A stretch of 64,000 nucleotides of DNA from Prevotella sp. (lineage in GTDB: Bacteria; Bacteroidota; Bacteroidia; Bacteroidales; Bacteroidaceae): assembly GCA_017960525.1 (NCBI GenBank), contig JAGCZA010000079.1, positions 1-64,000 on the forward strand, read 5' to 3'. Under the pieces are notes generated by a model that made no database searches, had not been told where the DNA came from, and saw only the letters and a list, made by a program, of their open reading frames with translations. This document shows positions 58,291-64,000 of this stretch, piece after piece (the stretch's first letter is position 1; each line of letters starts with the position of its first letter). The position numbers and the translations under genes are program-made.

Positions 58291-60225
58291 ATGAAAACAT
58301 TACTTACCTTAATTTGCTTGCTACTGAGCATCAATTCTATGAAAGCAACAACCCCTGCTGCCGCAGCCAAAGGCGCAAAGGCTAAAGTGACCGTCGACAG
58401 AATAGACCCCACCGACTGGTATGTTGGGATGAAGAACCCCAAACTGCAGTTGATGGTCTATGGCCCGAACATCCGCGACGTGGAGAGCGTGACTACCGAC
58501 TATCCCGGCGTCGTCATCGACGAACTGGTACGGCTCGACTCGCCCAACTACTTGCTGGTCTACCTCGACATCAGACAGGCGCAGCCCGGCACCGTGACGC
58601 TCTGCTTCAAGTCGGGGAAAAAGAAGATGTATCGTCCTTACGAGTTGAAGGCCCGGAAAATGAAGGGAAGTGAGCGCAAGGGCTTCGATATCAGCGACGT
58701 GCTCTATCTGCTTATGCCCGACCGCTTTGCCTCCGGCCGCCAGGACAACGACCAGATTGCCGGCCTGCGCACCTATACCAACGACCGCACGCAGCCGTCG
58801 TTGCGCCACGGAGGCGATATGGAGGGTATCCGCCAGCACCTTGACTATTTCACCGATTTGGGCGTGACGGCCCTGTGGTTTACGCCCGTGCTGGAGAATA
58901 ACTCCCCCGATAACAACGAGTTCTCCACCTATCACGGCTATGCCACCACCGACTACTATCGCGTGGACCCGCGATTCGGCTCCAACGATGAATACCGCCA
59001 GTTGATTGACGAGTGCCACAAAAAGGGCCTGAAGGTGGTGATGGATATGATTTTCAACCATTGCGGCTTCGAGCACCCTTGGGTGGCCGATATGCCGTCG
59101 AAGGACTGGCTCAACCTGCCCGAATGGCTCACCGAGTCGAAGGGCACGAGCAATCCTGAGGGCACCAGTTATCTGGGCACCAGCTACAAGCTGACCTCTG
59201 TGCTCGACCCCTACGCCTCGAAGGTTGACCTGCGCGAGACCACCGAGGGGTGGTTTGTGCCCACCATGCCCGACCTGAACCAGAGGAACCCGCACTTGAT
59301 GCGCTATCTCATACAGAACAGCATCTGGTGGATAGAGACGGCAGGCATCGACGGCATCCGCATGGACACCTACCCCTACGCCTTCCGCGAGCCGATGGCA
59401 CAGTGGATGAAGGAACTGGACGAGGAGTACCCCAACTTCAACACCGTGGGCGAGACGTGGGTGACCGAGCCGCCCTACACCGCCGCCTGGCAGAAGGACT
59501 CGAAGCTGACCGACCAGAACAGCTATTTGAAGACGGTGATGGACTTCTCGTTCTTCGATAAGTTGGCGAAGGCCAAGAACGAGGAGACCGACGGATGGTT
59601 CGATGGCCTGAACAGACTCTACAACTCGTTCTGCTACGACTTCCTCTATCCCAACCCGTCGTCGGTGCTGGCCTTCATCGAGAACCACGACACCGACCGT
59701 TTCTTGGGCAACGGGCGCGACTCGCTGAAGGTGAAGCAGGCCCTGGCTATGCTGCTTACTGTCCGCCGCATCCCACAACTTTACTATGGCACGGAGATTA
59801 TGATGAACGGCACCAAGGAGAAGACCGATGGCGACGTACGGAAGGACTTCCCCGGCGGCTTCCCCGGCGATACCCATAATGCTTTCACCCGCGAGGGGCG
59901 CACCCCGCAGGAGCAGCAGATGTTCGGTTGGCTCTCGCGGCTGCTCCATTGGCGCAAGGGCAACGCCGTCATTACCAAGGGTAGTATGACGCAGTTCTGT
60001 CCCTACAACGGCATCTATGTATTCGCCCGCCGTTGGCAGAAGAATACTGTGCTCACCATTCTCAACGGCACGTCGAAGCCCGCCACCTTTGAAGTGGCCC
60101 GCTATGCCGAGGTCATTGGCAATGCCGCTCGTGTGCGCGACGTTCTCACAGGCCGCTACTACGACCTCTCTGGCAATCTGGAACTGAAGCCCCGCCAGAG
60201 CCTTGTGCTGGAGTTTGCCAACTGA
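58291..60225 (+). CDS. Exported GH13 neopullulanase / cyclomaltodextrinase (SusA-like)
   Basis: This 644-aa protein has a signal peptide (MKTLLTLICLLLSINSMKA). An N-terminal cyclomaltodextrinase-type Ig domain covers ~35-125, and the GH13 barrel has all four regions: DMIFNHCGFEH (~252), GIDGIRMDTYPYA with the nucleophile Asp (~353), NTVGETWV with the acid/base Glu (~386) and FIENHDTDRFLG (~465). A C-terminal β-domain ends the protein. It cuts α-1,4 links of maltooligosaccharides or pullulan in the periplasm. It resembles SusA, but no susCD pair is here; downstream are DUF2851 and others. Confidence 0.92.
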   Translation: MKTLLTLICLLLSINSMKATTPAAAAKGAKAKVTVDRIDPTDWYVGMKNPKLQLMVYGPNIRDVESVTTDYPGVVIDELVRLDSPNYLLVYLDIRQAQPGTVTLCFKSGKKKMYRPYELKARKMKGSERKGFDISDVLYLLMPDRFASGRQDNDQIAGLRTYTNDRTQPSLRHGGDMEGIRQHLDYFTDLGVTALWFTPVLENNSPDNNEFSTYHGYATTDYYRVDPRFGSNDEYRQLIDECHKKGLKVVMDMIFNHCGFEHPWVADMPSKDWLNLPEWLTESKGTSNPEGTSYLGTSYKLTSVLDPYASKVDLRETTEGWFVPTMPDLNQRNPHLMRYLIQNSIWWIETAGIDGIRMDTYPYAFREPMAQWMKELDEEYPNFNTVGETWVTEPPYTAAWQKDSKLTDQNSYLKTVMDFSFFDKLAKAKNEETDGWFDGLNRLYNSFCYDFLYPNPSSVLAFIENHDTDRFLGNGRDSLKVKQALAMLLTVRRIPQLYYGTEIMMNGTKEKTDGDVRKDFPGGFPGDTHNAFTREGRTPQEQQMFGWLSRLLHWRKGNAVITKGSMTQFCPYNGIYVFARRWQKNTVLTILNGTSKPATFEVARYAEVIGNAARVRDVLTGRYYDLSGNLELKPRQSLVLEFAN

Positions 60226-60238
60226 ATCACGGCGAACA

Positions 60239-61537
60239 ATGGAACAACTGTTGCACTACGTCTGGAAGCACAGGCTCTTGCCGCTGGGGGAACTACAGAC
60301 CACCGACGGAAAGACGGTAGAGGTGATAGACCCCGGACTGCACAACCGTAACGCCGGCCCCGACTTCTTCAACGCGAAGGTGAAGATTGGCGGCACGCTC
60401 TGGGTGGGCAACGTGGAGATTCACCAGCGCTCTGCCGACTGGTATGCCCACGGCCACGACCGTGACCCGCGCTACAACAACGTGGTGCTGCACGTGACGG
60501 GCAATGCCGATACCGATGTGCTCGCCGAAGACGGCCACTGGCTGCCACAAATGGAACTGGAGATCCCTGCCTATCTGACGCAAAACTACGAGGAACTGTT
60601 GCGTGCCGACCAGTACCCTCCTTGCTACAAAGTCATCCCCGACCTGTCGCCGCTGGTGATTCACTCGTGGATGGCCGCCCTGCAGACGGAGCGCCTGGAG
60701 CAGAAGACGGAGGCCATTCGCCACAGGGCGGAGCAGTCAGGCGGCTCGTGGGAGGACGCCTATTTCCAGACATTGGCACGCAACTACGGCTTTGGCATCA
60801 ATGGCGATGCTTTCGAGCAATGGGCGCAACGAGTGCCCCTGAGTGCTGTTGGCAAACACCGCGACAACCTTTTCCAGGTTGAGGCCCTCTTTATGGGGCA
60901 GGCCGGACTGCTGGAGCCGCAGAGCATTCCCTTGCGCTATCAGGATTCTGCCCAGCAGGAAGGCTATTTCCCAAAACTACGCAATGAGTATCTCTATTTG
61001 TCCCACAAGTTTTCGCTCCAGCCGATGGACTATAGGCTGTGGCGTTTCCTGCGCCTGCGACCCCAAAACTTCCCCCACATACGCCTCTCGCAACTGGCCA
61101 CCCTTTACCACAGCCGCCAGGCCGGACTGAGCAATCTGCTGGAGTGCGAGACGGTGGCGGCGTTGCGAAAACTGTTCTCCACCCAGGTAACGCCCTATTG
61201 GCAGACGCATTTCGTGTTTGGGGCAGAGAGTGAACTGAATACCAAGCAGATTTCTGCAGCCTCGAAAGACCTGCTCATCATTAATACTGCCATACCTATT
61301 CTCTTTGCCGTGGGTCGCCATCGCCAGAAAGAGGAACTGTGCGACCGTGCTTTCGACTTGCTGGAGCAGTTGAAGGCCGAGCGTAACCATATCGTGGAGA
61401 TGTGGCGGGCGTGCGGGTTGGATGTGAAGAATGCCGGCGACAGCCAGGCCCTTATCCAGTTGAAGCGCGAGTACTGCGACCGCAAGGACTGTCTGCGCTG
61501 CCGCATCGGCTATGAGTATTTGCGCGCTGCGCGCTAA
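60239..61537 (+). CDS. DUF2851 family protein
   Basis: This 432-aa soluble protein starts MEQLLHYVWKHRLLPLGEL and contains VIDPGLHNRNAGPDFFNAKVKIGGTLWVGNVEIH (two blocks, ~29-62), a Bacteroidetes signature of DUF2851. The 'GPDF..A.V...W.GNVEIH' part looks like a PD-(D/E)XK-type nuclease core (D, then E-I-H). The C-terminus has a four-Cys cluster (CDRKDCLRCRIGYEYL) that could bind a metal. Its role is unknown. The ATG is at 60239, 13 nt after the GH13 stop; the longer frame opens inside GH13 and is not preferred. Confidence 0.85.
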   Translation: MEQLLHYVWKHRLLPLGELQTTDGKTVEVIDPGLHNRNAGPDFFNAKVKIGGTLWVGNVEIHQRSADWYAHGHDRDPRYNNVVLHVTGNADTDVLAEDGHWLPQMELEIPAYLTQNYEELLRADQYPPCYKVIPDLSPLVIHSWMAALQTERLEQKTEAIRHRAEQSGGSWEDAYFQTLARNYGFGINGDAFEQWAQRVPLSAVGKHRDNLFQVEALFMGQAGLLEPQSIPLRYQDSAQQEGYFPKLRNEYLYLSHKFSLQPMDYRLWRFLRLRPQNFPHIRLSQLATLYHSRQAGLSNLLECETVAALRKLFSTQVTPYWQTHFVFGAESELNTKQISAASKDLLIINTAIPILFAVGRHRQKEELCDRAFDLLEQLKAERNHIVEMWRACGLDVKNAGDSQALIQLKREYCDRKDCLRCRIGYEYLRAAR

Positions 61538-61542
61538 TGAAG

Positions 61543-61590
61543 AGTGTATAGTGATGAGTGAATAGAGTATAGTGAATAGTAATAGTGAAG
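61543..61590. repeat. Heptameric tandem repeat (AGTGAAT-type, ~7 units)
   Basis: AGTGTAT, AGTGATG, AGTGAAT, AGAGTAT, AGTGAAT, AGTAAT (one base short), AGTGAAG. It lies between DUF2851 and the thioesterase gene and would add MNSNSEE to the latter if an upstream GTG were used. Confidence 0.75.
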
Positions 61591-61592
61591 AA

Positions 61593-62012
61593 ATGAAATA
61601 CCACTTTGAAACCCGTATGGAAGTGCGCGACTATGAATGTGATATTGAGGGCATCGTGAACAATGCCCAATACATCCATTACTGCGAGCACACCCGCCAC
61701 CTCTTCCTCAAGGAATGTGGCCTCAGTTTTGCCGATATGCACCGCAAGGGCGTCGATGCCGTGGTGGCCCGTATGCAACTGCAATACAAGTCGCCCCTGC
61801 GCCCCGACGATGAGTTCATCTCGCGGCTGCGCCTCACCAAGGAGGGCATCAAGTACGTGTTCCACCAGGACTTGTATCGTGCCAGCGACGAAGCCATCTG
61901 CTTCCGAGGCAAGATTGAACTGGTCTGTCTGGTTAATGGCCGTCTGGGTCAGAGCGAGGACTACGACCGCGCTTTCGCCAAGTTCATCGAAAAATCATCT
62001 GAGGGAGAATGA
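61593..62012 (+). CDS. Hotdog-fold acyl-CoA thioesterase (YbgC-like)
   Basis: This 139-aa protein has the 4-hydroxybenzoyl-CoA thioesterase/YbgC pattern. An N-terminal strand (HFETRMEVRDYECDIEGIVNNAQYIHYCEHTR in pieces) carries the catalytic Asp/Glu region. Then follow LFLKECGLSFADMHRKG (~44) and the SPLRPDDEFISRLRL strand. It hydrolyses acyl-CoA or acyl-ACP; exact substrate unknown. The conserved start MKYHFETRM fits ATG 61593; an earlier GTG at 61572 would add only repeat-derived residues. It overlaps the next gene by 4 nt. Confidence 0.87.
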   Translation: MKYHFETRMEVRDYECDIEGIVNNAQYIHYCEHTRHLFLKECGLSFADMHRKGVDAVVARMQLQYKSPLRPDDEFISRLRLTKEGIKYVFHQDLYRASDEAICFRGKIELVCLVNGRLGQSEDYDRAFAKFIEKSSEGE

Positions 62013-62476
62013 GGAAACTAAAACTGTTGTCGGCCTTTGGACTGTTGCTTGCGGGTGGCTTGCTCTATCTGCTCTTCCGCCCCCGCACGCTGTTGCTTTT
62101 CTGTGTGGCTGATGCGATGGGGGCGGCCCAAGTCGTAGACAACTGGCGCACGGCAACGGCGGCGTGGCACCTGCCAGCCTTTATGGTCAACAACCTGCCT
62201 GGCGGTCTCTGGGCAGCCAGTTATATGCTGATTGTCGACACGCTGCTTGTTGGGAAACCTTGGCGGGCACGTCTGGCGGCGGTCAGTGTGATACCGCTGA
62301 CGGGCGTGGCCTCAGAACTGCTTCAGGCCCTGCACCTGCTGCCCGGCACACCCGACCTGGCTGATGCCGTCTGCTATTTGGCCCCTCTCTTACTTTATCT
62401 GAGCAATCATCAAACAATCATCAATAGACTATGGGAAACTTTTTCACAAACAAGCAACTCACCATCATTATCGTAG
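62009..62476 (+). CDS. Small membrane protein, VanZ-like
   Basis: This 155-aa protein has about four hydrophobic segments (~6-24, ~28-45, ~60-80, ~88-130). 'LPAFMVNNLPGGLWAASYMLIVDTL' and 'SELLQALHLLPGTPDLADAVCYLAPLLLYL' give the DxxxN..G / E.LQ...PG..D..D pattern of VanZ-like proteins (E/L-Q-x-...-G-x-x-D-x-x-D). Function unknown. It starts in the stop of the thioesterase gene and overlaps the CbxX-like gene by 46 nt in another frame. Confidence 0.65.
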   Translation: MRKLKLLSAFGLLLAGGLLYLLFRPRTLLLFCVADAMGAAQVVDNWRTATAAWHLPAFMVNNLPGGLWAASYMLIVDTLLVGKPWRARLAAVSVIPLTGVASELLQALHLLPGTPDLADAVCYLAPLLLYLSNHQTIINRLWETFSQTSNSPSLS

Positions 62477-63480
62477 CGGTGGCGGCAGCATTTATCGTTA
62501 TGGGAATACTGACGATGGTGGCCGTCTCCACCTCGGACGACAACAACGACACCGACTACACCAACCGACCGCGTCAGGAGAGAACCGCTGACAACGACTA
62601 TAACTTTGACATCAAGTCGGAGGGTGTCGACGACGAAGAAAAGACTGACAGTGTGGTCGTCAATGAGCCGATAGAGGACGACCCATACGCGGAATTGGAC
62701 GAGTTGATTGGCTTGGAGTCGGTCAAGGAGGAAGTGCGCACGCTGGCCAACTACGTGAAAGTGCAGAAGATGCGTGAGGAGAAGGGACTCAAGAATCCCA
62801 AACTCTCTTACCACCTTGTGTTCACGGGCAGTCCTGGCACGGGCAAGACCACCGTGGCCCGCATTGTGGCCCGCATCTACAAAGACCTGGGCATCCTGAA
62901 GAAAGGGCATCTGGTGGAGACCGACCGCTCCGGTCTCATCGGACAGTATGTGGGGCAGACAGCGCCGAGGGTGAACGCCATCTGCGACTCGGCCCTCAAC
63001 GGCGTGCTCTTCATCGACGAGGCCTACGCCCTGACCAACGGCGGCAAGCAGGACTATGGCGACGAGGCTATCGCCACGCTGCTCAAGCGTATGGAGGACG
63101 ACCGCGACCGGCTGGTGGTCATCGTGGCAGGCTATACCGACGAGATGAAGCAATTTATCCAAGCCAATCCCGGCTTGCAGTCGCGCTTCAACCGCTACAT
63201 CAATTTCCCCGACTACAGTAGCGCTGAACTCTACGACATCTTCCTGATGTACCTGCGCAAGAACGAGTATTCCATCAGCACCGAGGCTGCCGACTACCTG
63301 AAGAAGCGGCTGGAGTACGTCGTGAACAACAAAGACCGTAACTTTGGCAACGCCCGCTACGTGCGTAATGTTTTCGAGAAAGCCATCCAGTGCCAGGCCA
63401 ACCGCCTGTCGAAAGAGACACCGAAGACCACCGAGGAACTGACGCAACTGAAACTGGCCGACATCAAGCAGGCACTATGA
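62431..63480 (+). CDS. Membrane-anchored CbxX/SpoVK-like AAA+ ATPase
   Basis: This 349-aa protein has one N-terminal membrane helix (residues ~9-32), a charged Asp/Asn-rich linker (~34-85) and a CbxX/CfqX-type AAA+ domain (~88-349). The domain has Walker A TGSPGTGKTTVARIV (~129-143), Walker B GVLFIDEAYALTNGG (~190), sensor/arginine finger ...GLQSRFNRYINFPDYS (~247) and a C-terminal lid (KNEYSISTEAADYL). CbxX proteins are Rubisco activases in autotrophs; this relative is instead found in heterotrophs and ESX-type machineries, and the target here is unknown. The start overlaps the preceding gene by 46 nt. It overlaps dprA by 4 nt. Confidence 0.88.
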   Translation: MGNFFTNKQLTIIIVAVAAAFIVMGILTMVAVSTSDDNNDTDYTNRPRQERTADNDYNFDIKSEGVDDEEKTDSVVVNEPIEDDPYAELDELIGLESVKEEVRTLANYVKVQKMREEKGLKNPKLSYHLVFTGSPGTGKTTVARIVARIYKDLGILKKGHLVETDRSGLIGQYVGQTAPRVNAICDSALNGVLFIDEAYALTNGGKQDYGDEAIATLLKRMEDDRDRLVVIVAGYTDEMKQFIQANPGLQSRFNRYINFPDYSSAELYDIFLMYLRKNEYSISTEAADYLKKRLEYVVNNKDRNFGNARYVRNVFEKAIQCQANRLSKETPKTTEELTQLKLADIKQAL

Positions 63481-64000
63481 TTGGAAACGAACAGGAGATT
63501 CTCTATGCCATTGCGCTGACCCGACTCTCGTGGTCGAATATGGCCACCACACTCTTCCTCTTCCAGCAATTGGGTGGGGCAAAGGCCGTCTACGACCATC
63601 GCAACGACATTAGGGACGTGCTGCCCGAATGTAGCAGCCGTCTGGCAGAGGCGCTGCGCGACTGGCAGGAGCCGCTGGCACGTGCCGAGCGGGAACTGGC
63701 CTTTATGGAGAAGCACAGCATACAGGCGCTGTGCCTTGGCGACGACCGCTATCCGCAACGGCTGGCCAACTGTCCTGATGCCCCTGTCGTGCTCTACTAT
63801 ATGGGCACGGCTGACCTGAACCAGCGGCGCGTCATCGACATTGTGGGCACACGCCATTGTACTTCCTATGGCGCCGACCTCATACGTCGCTTTATGGCCG
63901 ACCTTCGGGAACTGTGCCCGGAAGTGCTTGTCGTCAGCGGCTTGGCATACGGCGTCGACATCTGCGCCCACCGCAACGCTCTTCAGAACGGCTACGAGAC
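63477..64000 (+). CDS. dprA: DNA-processing protein DprA, N-terminal part
   Basis: The first ~174 codons run off the right edge. The start ATG at 63477 overlaps the CbxX stop (ATGA). The sequence IGNEQEILYAIALTRL... is followed by a SAM-like helical region (~10-80), then the Rossmann fold of DprA: ALCLGDDRYPQRLANCPDAPVVLYYMG (two blocks, ~82-108), VIDIVGTRHCTSYGADLIRRF (~117) and VVSGLAYGVDICAHRNAL (~148). GTR replaces the usual GSR in the 'VG(S/T)R' motif, as in many Bacteroidetes. DprA loads RecA onto single-stranded DNA during transformation. The C-terminal part is outside the window. Confidence 0.93.
   Translation, partial: MIGNEQEILYAIALTRLSWSNMATTLFLFQQLGGAKAVYDHRNDIRDVLPECSSRLAEALRDWQEPLARAERELAFMEKHSIQALCLGDDRYPQRLANCPDAPVVLYYMGTADLNQRRVIDIVGTRHCTSYGADLIRRFMADLRELCPEVLVVSGLAYGVDICAHRNALQNGYE

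Noticed and set aside
58321-59949. 542-codon frame on the minus strand opposite the GH13 gene
   Set aside because: Antisense shadow; the plus-strand GH13 has all catalytic motifs.

Overview
The window looks like chromosomal DNA of a Prevotella-type member of the Bacteroidales. Three things support this. Most promoters carry the Bacteroidetes -7 box TAnnTTTG, usually followed by CAC. Several exported proteins end in a short 'LxGxR...KGLYIVNGKKVI(I)K' tail typical of Prevotella surface proteins. The gene content is also typical: GH115, GH3, GH2 and GH13 enzymes, YfhO, DUF2851, paired deoxynucleoside kinases and a Bacteroidetes-type LeuB. The first and last genes (an LRR surface protein and dprA) are cut by the window edges.

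Layout. 1-8.7 kb: LRR protein end, then a minus-strand run of MscS channel, a conserved hypothetical, a large MscS-like channel, rubrerythrin, asparaginase, the 23S rRNA methyltransferase rlmD and a GT2 enzyme. 8.8-12.1 kb: a lipoprotein, then an SPFH / ribbon-helix-helix / DUF1648-like membrane operon. 12.2-16.4 kb: uxaC and a YfhO membrane protein. 16.4-18.1 kb: tRNA-Arg(UCU), a transposase-like pseudogene, and a promoter-to-terminator structured RNA that could be a 6S-like RNA or an attenuating leader. 18.2-24.6 kb: a four-gene surface-protein operon (LRR; InlB repeats plus cohesin-like domain plus dockerin; cohesin-like; a 63-aa acidic peptide). 24.8-35 kb: aldose epimerase, tandem SGNH esterase, GH115, GH3, kdgK, leuB, TPR. 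With uxaC, GH115 and kdgK suggest use of glucuronic acid released from xylan. 35-40.3 kb: an operon of rmlA, Wzc-type tyrosine kinase, HAD hydrolase and two deoxynucleoside kinases. 40.6-51.5 kb: a REC-REC-PPDK_N protein, a FadL porin, ackA-pta, purN, and recN fused in frame to an exported protease-like/TPR protein. 51.5-64 kb: GH2, a second surface protein with its own 60-aa acidic peptide, a repeat-rich intergenic stretch, an AAA ATPase behind twin operators, GH13, DUF2851, thioesterase, a small membrane protein, a membrane-anchored CbxX-like AAA protein and dprA.

The most unusual material is not in known genes. (1) Four intergenic arrays of an exactly 22-bp-spaced semi-palindrome (TTTGGACGAACCAAA) all have the same orientation relative to the next gene start. 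(2) Eight loci carry degenerate tandem repeats whose unit is always 7 bp although the unit sequence differs. Several have entered signal peptides, linkers or start regions of proteins. (3) Two ~60-aa peptides of one family each lie exactly 19 nt behind a gene for a KGLYIVNGKKV-tailed surface protein. (4) recN is fused in frame to a protein with its own internal signal peptide. (5) A structured RNA at 17.9-18.1 kb ends in an intrinsic terminator.
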